A stretch of DNA of 64,000 nt, taken from positions 93,464,297 to 93,528,296 of the forward strand of contig NC_044566.1 of the NCBI RefSeq assembly GCF_007565055.1. Reading direction: 5' to 3'. Position 1 is the first letter of the stretch, and every line of letters starts with the position of its first letter. The notes under the pieces are model-generated. The model searched no databases and had not been told where the DNA came from. It was given only the letters and a program-made list of their open reading frames with translations. The translations under genes were made by a program, and so were the position numbers. Origin of the DNA: Rhinopithecus roxellana. Its lineage: Eukaryota; Chordata; Mammalia; Primates; Cercopithecidae. Shown here in pieces: positions 34,501 to 46,106 of this stretch.

Positions 34501-35627
34501 GTCTTGTAAGGTGAAGTGGAGGAAAGGAGAAATAAACTGTCTCTGGTGCTTCCTTGGGGAGGGCTAGGCAGCAGTTAGCAATGAACAAGAGGCACGTATG
34601 GCCACATGGCTAGATATTAAAAACATACTGCGGATGAGAAAAGACAGACACAGAATGAGACCCAAAGCCCAACACTGTGTGGATGTAAACGTGTGTATGC
34701 TACATACACAAAACAATGCTAAGTCTTTTTCGGAATTCTGTACATGTCCAAGCGCATACACAGAACACACGCCAGGAGATGGGGTAATAGAGTAGAAATG
34801 GGAGCGGGGTTTGGAGACTAAGAGACAATTAAAATAAAAGAAGAGAAGGGTCTTCCATATACAGACGATGGGAGTGGAACGAACTAAACTCTGTGAATCT
34901 GAGGTCCAAACATTTGGCTGTGAACTAGAGGATCATCAGAGAAAGCAGCAGCTTCCAGCCTGGAATAGAACTTGGGTGAACAGACAGGGCTAGAGATGAG
35001 TTGAGAGTTCTCCGTAGAGCGTTGTCACTGGAACTGTGCCATGTGTGCACTTTCACAGGTCACGTATCTAGCTGGACTGGCTCTTCCACTGTGGAGTGTC
35101 CCATTTGAACCAGTTATTGATGTATGGTCTCCAAGTTCCAGATCCACCCTTCCTGGCCCTGCTGGTGGCATCAGAGATGGACTCTGTAAACATGCCTCCC
35201 TTGCCACCTGCCACGATGTTATGTTTTGTCAGTATCCAGCCCTTGAGGGACATTGCAGGTGGCAGAGGATTTCTTCCTGGTCCCAGTGTTTTTCCTCTTG
35301 CTCCTGCAATACAGCAGCTGGTGGGGCCAGTGGCAGACCTGGAGATGTGAACCCTCCTGGAAGGTTCACTGTCACCCCAACAGGAGGCTTCCTGGAAAGT
35401 TTCCCCAGCGCCTAGCAGGTGGTTTTCTGCTTGTCAGCCACGGTCTGCAGCACCCCAGCAAACTCTTATCCCATCCAGTGGCCACATCTTTCATCAACGA
35501 TGTGCATCTCAGCCTTGGAGGGGAGCCTTCTTCCAAGCTTGTCTTCCTTGAATATTTTGCCTCGGCCCCAGAGGTAGTTTTTTTTCTGTACATCTGCTAT
35601 TCCTATAATCTGTCTTGTTTGGTTTTC
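34501..35627. other. intergenic DNA, unrecognised
   Basis: This sequence abuts the 3' end of the CFL1 pseudogene. Several mid-size open frames on both strands show no domain. I could not identify a repeat or gene. Confidence 0.4.
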
Positions 35628-35802
35628 TAAATTGAAGTCCCTTACTGGTCCTGCTTCTATGAGTGGTGGTGACCAGGTGAAAAGGGAGAGGAACCACTGG
35701 CCCAGGGAGGGGTCACCTTCACCACATTCCACTCACATACAGAATGGAACACACAAGCACAGAGTCAATAGCTATTGTGATTAGAAGTTGGTAGCATGGG
35801 GT

Positions 35803-36098
35803 GGGCAGGTGCGGTGGCTCACACCTGTAATCCCAGTACTTTGGGAGGCTGAGGCGGGTGGATCACCTGAGGTTGGGAGTTTGAGATAAGCCTGACCAAC
35901 ATGAAGAAACCCCATCTCCACTAAAAATACAAAATTAGTGGGGCATGGTGGCGCATGCCTGTAATCTCAACTACTCGGGAGGCTGAGGCAGGAGAATCAC
36001 TTGAACTGGGAGGCAGAGGTTGTAGTGAGCCAAGATCATGCCATTGCATTCTAGCCTGGGCAACAAGAGCGAAACTTTGTCTCAAAAAAAAAAAAAAA
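35803..36098 (+). mobile_element. Alu in CFL1 pseudogene 3' UTR (first)
   Basis: Full length, opposite in direction to the pseudogene. Confidence 0.94.
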
Positions 36099-36136
36099 AG
36101 AAAAAAATAAGGGTGTTGTTTAAAAAAATGTAGGTT

Positions 36137-36472
36137 AGGCTGGGTGCAATGACTCATGCCTGTAATCCCAGAACTTTGGGAGGCTGAGGCTAGTGGATCA
36201 TTTGTGGTCAGGAGTTCAAGACCAGCCTAGTCAACATGGTGAAACCCCATCTCTACTAAAAACACAAAAAAAATTAGTCGGGCAGGCAGTTGTGGTGGAT
36301 GCCTGTGATCCCAGCTACTAGGGAGGCTGAGGTAGGAGAATCACTTGAGCCTGGGAGGCAGAAGTTGTGGTGAGCCAAGATCAAGATCATGCCACTGCAC
36401 TTCAGTCTGGATGACAGAGTGAGACCCCGTCTCAACAAACAAACAAACAAACAAATAAAAATAAATAAATAA
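36137..36472 (+). mobile_element. Alu in CFL1 pseudogene 3' UTR (second)
   Basis: Full length, tail of AAAC and AAAT units; CFL1 UTR sequence resumes on both sides. Confidence 0.94.
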
Positions 36473-37316
36473 ATACAGGCTCCTCCCAAACTAGGGTGCA
36501 TGAGGGGAACGTGGTTTGCTTCAATCCAAGAGGAATTAGAAGGTCAAAAGTGGCCTGGGAAAGCCAGAACCATCAGGGATGGAGGGAGGAGGAAGGCCTG
36601 GGGGTGAGGGCTATTTGGTAACTGGGGTGAAGGGATTATACCCCCCTTGCTGGGAGCCCCCAAACCCCTCTGGTCTTGGAGGAAGGCGACAGACAACTCT
36701 CTGCAGACAGGTCAGGGGCTGCCAGATGCTCCAGGCAGGGAGCTGAAGGGGGTTCACAAAGGTGTGCCCTCCAGGAGATGACGGCAGTGCCTCCAAGCTT
36801 CTCTGCCAGGGCGCTATGGCCCTTGACCTCCTTGTGATTCATGCTTGATCTCCATCAGCTTCTCCTTGATGACGTCCTTAGAGCTGGCATAGGTCACTTA
36901 GCTCTTAGAGGGTACAGACTCAGGGTCCTGGAAGATAAACTCCAGATCTTCCTTCTTGCTGTGCTTGATCTCATAGGTTGCATCATAGAGGATGGAGGAG
37001 CAGTCCTTGTCTGGCAGCATCTTGACTAAGGTGGCGTAGGGCCAACAGTCTGGCCTGCGTCATCTACTAGGATCTCCTTGCCCCTTCCAGGGAGACATTC
37101 TTCTTGGCCTCATTATGTCAGAAGAGCACTACCTTCTTGCACTGCTTCACCTCCTCTGATGTCACCAAGTTGTGTGCCTTCATGTCATTGGACACCTTGA
37201 TGTCACCATCAGAGATAGCCACACTGAAGGCCATGTTGCTGGAAGTGAAAGGGAGATGTCAAAGAGGGCCAGAGAAGATAAGAGCTGTTGTAGCTGCTGC
37301 TGGAATCCTCTATTTC

Positions 37317-37340
37317 AGGGTGTGTGTGTGTGTGTGTGTA
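37317..37340. repeat. (GT)n microsatellite
   Basis: About ten GT units between the pseudogene 5' end and an antisense Alu. Confidence 0.95.
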
Positions 37341-37621
37341 AGACAAGGTTTTGCTCTGTCACCCAGGTTGGAGTGCAGTAGTGCAATCACATCTCACTGC
37401 AGCCTTAACTTGCTGGGCTCAAGCGATCCTCCCACCTTACCCTCCTGAGTAGCTGGGACTACAGGCGTACACCACCATGACTGCCTAAATTTTTAATTTT
37501 TTGTAGAGACAGAGTCTCCCTATGTTGCTCAGACTGGTCTCAAACTCCTGGGCTCAAGCGATCTGTCCACCCCGACCTCCCAAATTGGTGGGATTACAGG
37601 CATGAGCCACCATGCCCGATC
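37341..37621 (-). mobile_element. Alu (AluJ-like)
   Basis: Antisense, diverged. Confidence 0.92.
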
Positions 37622-37666
37622 TATCGCTGTATTTGTTAGGGTTCTTTTTACTCCTTTTACTAGTTG

Positions 37667-38195
37667 TGATGGTTAATTTTATGTGTCAACTTAGCCACAG
37701 GATGTCCAGATATTTGATCACATATTTTTCCAGTGTGTCTATGGGGCGTTTCTGGAGGAGACGCACCTTTGAATTGGTGGGCTGAGTGAGGCAGACCACA
37801 CTCCCCAATGTGGATGGGCCTCACCCAATCCACTGGAGGCCTGGATAGAACAGAAAGGTTGACCCTGGCCCAGGTAAGTGGGAATTCTTCTTGCCTTTGG
37901 ACTCAGACTGAAACATCGGCTCTTCCTGGGTCTCAAGACTGCCAGCCTTCGGACTGGTACTGCACCGTCACCCTTCCTGGGCCCCCAGATTGGGACTTGC
38001 CAGTCTCCATACTCTCCTGAGCCAATTCCTTATAATAAATCTCTTTCTATATCTACATACAACACTAGTATTGTAATATGTGTCTATATATTATATATCT
38101 ATATATACAGATACTGCTTAATAGATACATAGCTATATATATAATGGGTAGATATATCCTATTGGTTCCGTTTCTCTGAATAACCTGAATATGGT
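37667..38195 (+). mobile_element. ERVL-type solo LTR
   Basis: GTGATGGTTAATTTTATGTG opens it, with TCAACTTAGCCACAGG, GGGCCTCACCCAATCCACTGG, GAGCCAATTCCTTATAATAA, a TATA-rich stretch and TATTGGTTCCGTTTCTCTG at the end. This order is typical of a common mammalian LTR; subfamily not named. Confidence 0.78.
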
Positions 38196-38619
38196 AGTTC
38201 ATTCCCTTTTTACTAATTTAAGAACTCTTTACACTAAATGTTCCCTGTTCACATTACCGGTGTGCTTTCTGTCTCCTGACTGGGCCCTGGCTGCTACACC
38301 ATCCTTACAGTAAAACAACAAACAACAACACAAAACAAACCTTTCCTGTCTTTCTTACCTTCACAGCTGACCTTCACTCTCTCCTTTGCCTCATCTCCTC
38401 AATTCATTGCAATCTGACTCTCCCAATTGAAATACACATTTCACTGATAAATTCCTAATTCTCCGAAGAGGCAGCTGACAGGACTTTCCTCTCTTAATCA
38501 CCTCCTTCTGAAAACGTTATTCTCCCTGATTTCCCCATTGTGTTTCAGACCATTTCCTTTGAGGCCAATGTGGTTCCTATACGGTAGGAAGAGTAAAAAG
38601 CTATTGGAGATTGGACAAA

Positions 38620-39135
38620 GCTGTTGAAGTTGGACAAAGCTATAGAAATCCCAGCTCTGCCCTTTACAAGTGATATGACCTTGATCTCTGTGAGCTTGGT
38701 CGGCCTTCTCATTGGCAAATTTGGGATAGTAATAATACGTAGCTTGCAGTGCTGTTTTAAGAATAAATTGGCTGGGTGTGGTAGTTCATGCCTGTGATCC
38801 CAGCACTTTGGGAGGCCAAGCTGATACCAGGGGTTTGAGACCAGCCTGGACAGCATAGCAAGACCCCATCTCTACAAAAAAATAGAAAAACTTAGCTGGG
38901 TGTGGTGGCACAGCCTGTAGTTCCAGCTACTTGGGAACTGAGGTGGGAGGATCACTTGAACCCAGGAGGTTGAGGCTGCTGTGAGCAATCATTGCACCAC
39001 TGCACTCCAGCTTGGGTGAGAGTGAGACCCTGTCTCAAACAGAAATAAATAAATAAATAAATAAAGTAAGGTATGTAAAGCACCAAGACATACAGCCTGG
39101 CACATAGTAGGTGCTCAGTAAAGGTTAGTTGCTCT
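38620..39135 (+). mobile_element. MIR split by an Alu
   Basis: Left half CCCAGCTCTGCCCTTTACAA and GATATGACCTTGATCTCTG, right half CAGCCTGGCACATAGTAGG and TGCTCAGTAAAGG, separated by the Alu at 38771-39065. Confidence 0.85.
38771..39065 (+). mobile_element. Alu (AluJ/S-like) inside MIR
   Basis: Full length with an (AAAT)n tail. Confidence 0.93.
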
Positions 39136-39192
39136 ATTCTCCTAATGACCTTCATCTAATGAAGGAAGGTCATTCTCCTAATGACCTTCATC
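39136..39192. repeat. short direct and inverted repeat cluster
   Basis: The 21-base block starting ATTCTCCTAATGACC occurs at 39136-39156 and 39172-39192. Between them GAAGGTCAT pairs with ATGACCTTC as a 9-base stem. Confidence 0.9.
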
Positions 39193-39199
39193 CCTTGGG

Positions 39200-40975
39200 T
39201 TAAGCTGGTGATACTAGGGGCTCCACTTTTCCACTCTCTCTACTCACTTTCTCTGAGCAGTCTTACCACACTTGAGGCATTGCGTACCACCACTTATTCG
39301 AAGCTGTATCTTCTTTCCAGACTTCTCTTCTTACCCAGATTGGGGGCTGATGTTGCCTGAGCCCCATCACACCCAGAAACCTCTGTAAACCACACAACTG
39401 TCAGGAGCGTCTTGCCTGTGGCTTCAAGGGCCTTGGCCACAGCTGATTGGACCAGGGACTGGTGCTGATCTTAGGCTGGTCACGGTGCAAAGGCCCCACC
39501 CAAATGCAAGAGCTCTGTACAGAAACAGGACGTAGAAAGACCCAATTAGAGCCTCTCTGTGTGCTCTTTGAATGTGAGATGGAGAGGAGGAACTTGGTAT
39601 TGGCAGCCAGAACTGAAAGAAAACAAGAAAATCCAGGACATAGCTTCCTCGTGGCAAGCAAACCTAGCGGGAAGCAGCAACATCGAGGAGAAGCAGAAGT
39701 AGTCACAGTAGAAGCCGAGACATGCGTGTGCCGGGGTTCCTAGAGCCAGTGGCAAAGGATGCCTGATACTGTACGGGAGCTGCTGGGAGTCACTACTCGT
39801 CATGGAGGGCACCCTGAGGCCCCATGGAGCCAAGGTGTTGGAACAGTTTCCTTCTCTTACTTTTCATTGCTTCGTTTCCCTCTTTCCCAGAAATACATAT
39901 ATTTATTTGCTCCTTGGAGCTTAACCAACACACGTTCAGAGCTGCAGACCCATCTAGACTCATCCACCGTGGTTACTATAGGATATCCTTTTCTAGAGCC
40001 TGCTGAATGAATGAATGGATGAATGAATGAATGCATGCAGACACACATGCAAACAGGGGGATAAAAGAGGAATGAGCCCGGACAGGACATAGTGAAAAAG
40101 CAGGGAAGAATTAAGACAGTGCAGAGCCATGGGCAGCCGTGATGGAAGCTTTGGTGCTCAAGCATCCGTGGGCTCCTCGTTTCTGTAGTGGGGAGTAAAC
40201 ACAGAAGCAAAATGACAGGAGTGGGCACCAGAATCACCCCATGGCTTCTCAAAACCCAGACTGCTGTCCCCACCTGCAGAGCTGATTCAGGTCTGGGGAG
40301 GGCCTGAGACTTTGAGTTTCTAACCAGTTCTCAGGTGACGCCTGGGGACCCACAGAGTCAGCAGAGTTCCAAGAAGCGAATGTCTACAAAAGCCAAAGAG
40401 CTCAGAGGTGCGGCAGGAAGTCAGGGACAGGTTGAGGGAACTTCTACGTTGTTGGTCCAGATAGCGATTTCCAGAGGACAGCATATTTCGCAGCTTCCTG
40501 CCCCCTGAAAAAATACAAAATAAGGATTCCTGTCTCATTGTGAAATTTTGCAGGCAGGGAGGGCAAGTTGTCTTCATTCAAGCTCTTGTCACACTGTCCC
40601 CAGCACCTGGCCCCGACTAGGAGAACGGTCTGCCTTGGTTAACGGGTCATTCAGTCTTGTCTCACTCAGAATCCCACACTTTCAGCTAAAACCCACCTCA
40701 GGTCAAAGGCATTCAGTGCAATAAAAGCATCTGTGCTCAGAATCCAAATGTCAATAGAACAGAAACTAAAAATAATCAAAACCACTGAAAGGAGGTTAAG
40801 AGTCCTGTCCTGAAAACAGCTATTATTTGTCCATCCTCTAGGTTACAGTCAAATTAGGACTCAGGAAGCGAAGGCTCTAGAGCTCCCTCAGATGGATATT
40901 TTTATTTCAATTCTACCCCCACGTCAGAGTGTATTTCATTACTTACTAGACCCGGGACATTATTGGTTGCCTGCT
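39200..40975. other. unique intergenic DNA
   Basis: No gene or clear repeat family recognised, apart from an AATG-rich microsatellite at 40005-40033. Confidence 0.45.
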
Positions 40976-40979
40976 GTAT

Positions 40980-41400
40980 GAGTTTCCGAGGGCTGCTGTA
41001 CAAAATACCAGCATTGTGTGGCTTAACAACAGATTGATTCGTTCACAGTGCTGGGGTCAAGGTCCTGAGATCAAGGGCCATGCTCCCTGTGAAATCAGTA
41101 GGGAAAGATCCTTCTCTCTTCTTCCAGCCTCTCATGGTTTGCTGGCAATCCTTGGCCTGCTTCGGCATGCAGCTGCACGGCTCCGATCTCTGTCTTAGCT
41201 GTCATACAGCATTCTCCTTTTCTTATAAGGACACCAGTCATCTTGAATTAGGAACTTGTTCCACTCCAGTATGACCTCATCTTAGCTAATTACAGCTGCA
41301 AAGACCCTATTTCCAAATGATGTCATGTTCAGAGGTACTGGGGGGTTAGGACTTCAACATATCTTTTTTGGAGGGGACACAATTAACATCGACCCTAGAC
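40980..41400 (-). mobile_element. MaLR/ERVL-like LTR, antisense
   Basis: TTTCCGAGGGCTGCTGTAC, GGGCCATGCTCCCTGTGAA, CTTATAAGGACACCAGTCA and AGACCCTATTTCCAAATGA are antisense MLT1-like blocks. Confidence 0.75.
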
Positions 41401-41599
41401 CTTTACCATTTTCTCTAGTCAAATAAATCCCAGAATTTTCCAAAAGCATATTAACTGATAGGACTACAAATAAGAACACCCAAGCAGAGGCCGGGAAGAC
41501 CCTGCCAATGTGGCAATGGCTCGTCCCAACAAGTTATTCGTTGTGTGTAATAGTTCTTGGGCTAAGCCGTAGAATGTGCTCTTTTTATGTATTTACAAG

Positions 41600-41882
41600 A
41601 TTACAAGATCTTGCTCTGTCACCCAGACTGGAGCGCAGTGATGTAATCATAGCTCACTGCAGCCTCTAACTCCTGGGCTCAAGCAATTCTCTTACCCCAG
41701 TTTCCAGAGTAGCTGGGACTACAGGTGCTCACCACCATGTCCAGCTAATTATTTTATTTTTTGTAGAGACGGGGTCTTGCTATATTGCCCAGGCTGGTCT
41801 CAAACTCCTGGCCTCAAGTGATCCTCCCACCTTAGCCTCTCAAAGTGCTGGGATTATAGGCATGAGTGACTGTGTGCAGCCT
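41600..41882 (-). mobile_element. Alu (AluJ-like)
   Basis: Antisense, diverged. Confidence 0.92.
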
Positions 41883-42745
41883 CTATTATTTCTTATAACT
41901 GCATATAGATCTGCAATTATCTGTTAAAAAAAAAAAAAGAAATGACTAGCTGGGGCTGGGGTGGTAGGGAGGAGAGCTGGGTTCTGGTTTCCTTTGGAGT
42001 AACGTGCTTTGATTATGTAACAATTGTGGAGTTCTGGGTCCTTCTGTGGCCGGCTCTTTCTCTGGGAAATGGGAAGGGGAGAAAGATAGGGCAGGGAGAA
42101 AGTGGGGAAGTTGCATTTACTCCGTAGACCACCCTACGTTTCTATGTGAACTGAACAATAAGCTGGGCCATCCTTCCCTAGGAGAATAGCTGGTCACCGG
42201 AGCCCAGGAACAACACCTCAAAACCTTCCAGAAAGCCCAAGAAATTACAAAGTCACGCTGGCAGTGGGCCCACAGGTAAGCACCACGTTGCCAGCAGGAT
42301 GTCCTCTCCTCAGCCACACAGGGACTTGGATCTGCCGCTTCTGAACGCGGGCTCCCACCTCGGGGAGATGTCTGTGGGTCTTGCTTCAGCCATGTTCCCC
42401 CAGGAGGCTTGGCCTGGCTCAGGCTCTCCTTGCGCCCCAGTCCCCGAATAGGTTCTAAAACCTGCCTTTGCCAAGGGGCCCATCAAATTCTGTTTGGAGG
42501 CAGGAGGGTTTGTGTGCCAGCAGGACAGTTGCTATAGTGCCCAGGCTGGTCTCAAACTGCCCATAGAGAGTTCTTGAATGTCCCCCATGGCATCCCATCC
42601 ACTGGGAACCTTTGCCCTTAGGGGCTTCTGGGGCATTCACAGACAATGGTACTGTTGGCTTCCTGCTCCACCCAGTGCAGACCAGAAAACAAGCCACAGG
42701 AACTGAGGGCTCTGCCCACTTCAATCAAGAGGCCACTTGGCTTTT
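41883..42745. other. unique intergenic DNA
   Basis: No gene or repeat recognised beyond an A run at 41923-41938. Confidence 0.45.
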
Positions 42746-43050
42746 CCAGCTGGGCCTGGTGGCTCACACCTGCAATCCCAGCACTTTGGGAGGCCGAGGC
42801 AGGCAGATCACCTGAGGTCAGGAGTTCAAGAACAGCCTGGCCAAGATGATGAAATCCCGTCTCTACTAAAAATTCAAAAAAAATTACCCGGGTGTTGTGA
42901 CAGGTGCCTGTAACCCCAGCTACTCAGGCAGCTGAGGCAGGAGAATCGCTTGAACCCAGGAGGCGGAGGTTGCCGTGAGCGGAGATCACGTCACTCCACT
43001 CCAGCCTGGGCTGTTAAAACAGAGCAAGACACTGGGAAGAAAAAAAAAAA
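42746..43050 (+). mobile_element. Alu with 19-base target-site duplication
   Basis: Full length. AAGAGGCCACTTGGCTTTT is perfect at 42727-42745 and 43051-43069, despite an Alu body of moderate age. Confidence 0.96.
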
Positions 43051-43069
43051 AAGAGGCCACTTGGCTTTT

Positions 43070-44586
43070 TTCTAGAGCAAGAGGCGCAATGGCAGGGAGG
43101 CCGGCCGATGGCTTCAGAAAGGAGACCAGTTCGCTGCCTTCCCTTGGCCTCCCCACACTTCGTCCTAGGTCACCCTGCAACTGCCGCGTCCTCTCCTGTG
43201 TTTGGTGTTTTCAAATGTTCAGCAGCAAACCCGTGGAGCTGGGCTTCTCAACCAGCAGCTCAGTCTATGAGGTCAACCTCCAAACTGGTTTCCACAGTAA
43301 AACCATCCTTTCCTCTGGTTGGAAGGGATTCAGGCTCCCTCTCAACCCCCAATCAGCACTTGCACCCTCAGAATGAACTACTCCTGCTGAGCCACCTGGG
43401 AGCAAGATTAGGGGGAGATACCCTCCCCTCTGCCAGTGAGTCACGCCCTCTGACAATTTCCGTCCTGCCCATATGGTCCCATTATGATTGGGGAAAATAA
43501 AGAAAAAATGTTACTCTTTATAATGTATAGAAAATCTAAATATTATAGCAAATCTGGTAAAATCAACGTAAATATTGCCAATGCCAAAGCATTATGTCTG
43601 TGTGACTAGAACGTGATGAGGGTCGCAGGTAGTCCAGGCTTATTGTAAGTGGCATCTCTACCCAATTCCCTTTCCACCGCTTGTTGCTTGCCCACAGAAT
43701 TTCACATATATTTATTCACATGTCACTATAGCAACCTAAAGATGAAATAACTGAATGTAACGTAAGAAAGGATGAAAGCAGATTTCACAGATTCTTCAGA
43801 GCTTTGAAAATAGGCTGCATCTCCTTCCGTTTCTATGTGAGGTAATAACCCGGACCATGCTTGCCCAGGAAAACAGGGCGAGGCAACCCCTGGGCGCTGG
43901 GGTGCTGGGTTGGCCTCTCCCCAGAGCAGCCTCCACCAATGCCGCCCTTGAGCCAGCATGAGGAGGCGCCTTTGCCTCCCGGGGCCATCCTGGGGGCACA
44001 GGAGGATGTTGTAGGGGCATTGCTGGAACCTGGAGCCTGCATGGGATGCCCATGCCCATGCCTGAGGCGCGGATGCACCCGGCCCCGCCCCACCTGAGCA
44101 CAGGTTGGGGAGATTCCTAACCCTATCCCTAACCCGAACCCAACAAAAGGGCTTTGCCTTCAAACCAGCCCAGGCTGGCTGCCCCAGAGCCAGCAAAGGA
44201 GCCATCACCCTGCTTCCTGGTGAGTGGAGGACAGAGCCCCCTCCAGGGAGCTGCCTCGAGGGTGCTGAGAAGGACCTGTCCTCCCCGCCTGTCCACACTC
44301 ATTCTCTGATTTTTTTGTTTTTAATATAAAAAGAAGCTTCTCGTTCCACTGTTACTCATAGGGTTTAAAAAACTGCCCTGATTATGATAGAGTTTGAAAA
44401 GAAAAAAAAATTCACACTGGGGTGGAAATAAACCTCAGGGTGACTTCTCCCGAAATGCAGTTTTTCAGATGAGACTAGGGGCTGGGGGAGGAAGCTCCGG
44501 GACAGCGTCCCTCTTGGGAGAAAAACTGGAAGGCCCGTGTCCATAAAGACAGGCGCCTGCACATCACGGTCAGACACCGAGTTGCT
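43070..44586. other. unique, moderately GC-rich intergenic DNA
   Basis: Repeat-free for about 1.5 kb. It includes a C-rich section at 43860-44300 and a telomere-like motif at 44116-44143. A 190-codon minus frame at 43726-44298 has no recognisable domain. Confidence 0.45.
44116..44143 (+). repeat. short degenerate telomere-like repeat (CCCTAA)n
   Basis: Units read CCTAAC, CCTATC, CCTAAC, CCGAAC, CC. Four to five imperfect copies. Confidence 0.7.
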
Positions 44587-44879
44587 TTTTTTTTTTTTAG
44601 ACAGAATTTCGCTCTTGTTGCCCAGGCTAGAGTGCAGTGGCATGATCTCAGCTCACTGTAACCTCCGCCTCCGAGGTTCAAGCAATTCTCCTGCCTCAGC
44701 CTCCTGAGTAGCTGGGATTACAGGCATGCACCACCACGCCTCACTAATTTTGTATTTTTAGTAGAGATGGGGTTTCTCCTTGTTGGTCAGGCTGGTCTCA
44801 AACTCCTGACCTCAGGCGATATGCCTGGCTCAGCCTCCCAAAATGCTGGGATTACAGGCTTGAGCCACCGTGTCCGGCC
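44587..44879 (-). mobile_element. Alu (AluS-like)
   Basis: Antisense full-length copy. Confidence 0.94.
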
Positions 44880-45247
44880 CCGGGTTGTTTTTACATTGCT
44901 TTTCAGAGATCATTAATGAGGCGCCACATTTCTGGGTAGCAACGGGCGAAATTAAATGATGCATTGATTAGTTGGGTTCTGACAATGCGTTTATTGGAGA
45001 CGCTGTCATTATGTACTAACTGGGTGGTTGAGATATGGAGCAATGGTTTCCTCTTCACATTTCTGTAGACACTCATTTCTTTCCCCCAACAGGTCCTAAG
45101 AGGTGGCTTATGCTGCTGTACATATTTATTAAGTATTACAGAGGCATCATGTAGTAACACTGTCAGCAATGCTTTGTATTAATGTGCTGAACATCCTTTA
45201 CATGGTAAGAACACAATATCCACAGCTGCCTCTAAAAACCCACACAC

Positions 45248-45368
45248 CAGCTGGGCATGGTGGCTCACACCTGTAATCCCAGCACTTTGGGAGGCCGAGG
45301 CAGGAGGATCACTTGAGGCCAGGATTTCAAAACCAGCCTGGGCAACATGGTGAGACTCAGTCTTTATA

Positions 45369-45399
<31 letters not shown>

Positions 45400-45400
45400 A
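45248..45400 (+). mobile_element. Alu left monomer
   Basis: Single arm with a 26-base A run, immediately followed by a second Alu in the same direction. Confidence 0.88.
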
Positions 45401-45706
45401 GCCAGGTGTGGTGGTACAGGCCTGTAGTCCCAGCTACTTGGGAGGCTGAGGTGGGCAGATTGCTTGAGTCCAGGAGTTCAAGACTAGCCCAGACATCATA
45501 GGGAGATCCCATCTCTACAAAAAATTTTTAAAATTAGCCAGGTGTGGTGGTGCAGGCCCATAGTACCAGCTACTCAGGAGGCTGAGGCAGGAGGATCACT
45601 TGTTCCTGGGAGGTTGAAGCTGCCGTGAGCTGTGATGGCACCACTGCACTCCAGCCTGGGTGACAGAGTGAGACCGTGTCTCAAAAAACAACAACAAAAA
45701 ACAAGC
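45401..45706 (+). mobile_element. Alu (AluJ-like), tandem with preceding monomer
   Basis: Begins like a right arm (GCCAGGTGTGGTGGTACAGG), then continues as left arm plus right arm. With 45248-45400 it makes a three-arm array. Confidence 0.85.
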
Positions 45707-45803
45707 CCACACACTAGTTTTGAAACTAAATATCATTAATACTGTCATTAAATAGGAATCCAAATAAGAGGGTTTCAAGGACCTAAGTTAAAAATGAAGG
45801 TTC

Positions 45804-46099
45804 GGCTGGGCACAGTGGCTCATGCCTGTAATCCCAGCACTTGGTGGGAGGCTGAGCCAGGTGGATCACCTGAGGTTGGCAGTTTGAGACCAGCCTGACC
45901 AACATGGAGAAACCCTGTCTCTACTAAAAATACAAAATTAGCCAGGCGTGGTGGTGCATGCCTGTAATCCCAGCTACTCGGGAGGCTGAGGCAGGAGAAT
46001 TGCTTGAACCTGGGAGGTGGAGGTTGTGGTGAGCTGAGATCACGCCACTGCACTCCAGCCTGGGCAACAAGAGTGAAACTCCGTCTCAAAAAAAAAAGA
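45804..46099 (+). mobile_element. Alu (AluS-like)
   Basis: Full length. GAAGGTTC flanks both ends. Confidence 0.94.
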
Positions 46100-46106
46100 A
46101 GGTTCA

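Larger units (their letters stand above)
35628..37310 (-). pseudogene. CFL1 (cofilin-1) processed pseudogene, split by two Alus
   Basis: The minus strand carries an intronless copy of cofilin-1 mRNA. The start at 37234-37232 reads MAFSVAISDGDIKVSNDMK against the cofilin start MASGVAVSDGVIKVFNDMK. Later blocks match too: SEEVKQCKKVVLF, MLPDKDC, YDATYEIKHSKKEDLEFIF, YASSKDVIKEKL and LAEKLGG. In-frame stops at 37120-37118 and 36900-36898, and a frameshift near 36835, kill it. The match continues through the CFL1 3' UTR to about 35630, where it ends in a short A-rich remnant. Two plus-strand Alus (35803-36098 and 36137-36472) landed inside this UTR. It resembles CFL1 rather than CFL2 in both the coding part and the UTR. 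The 5' limit is approximate and I found no convincing target-site duplication. Confidence 0.92.

Noticed and set aside
35041..35630. Overlapping plus-strand frames beside the CFL1 pseudogene, considered as a further retrocopy
   Set aside because: I could not match either strand to a known protein, and the frames shift repeatedly.
43726..44298. 190-codon minus-strand frame
   Set aside because: No recognisable domain and no promoter or splice evidence; low-complexity Gly/Ala/Pro parts.
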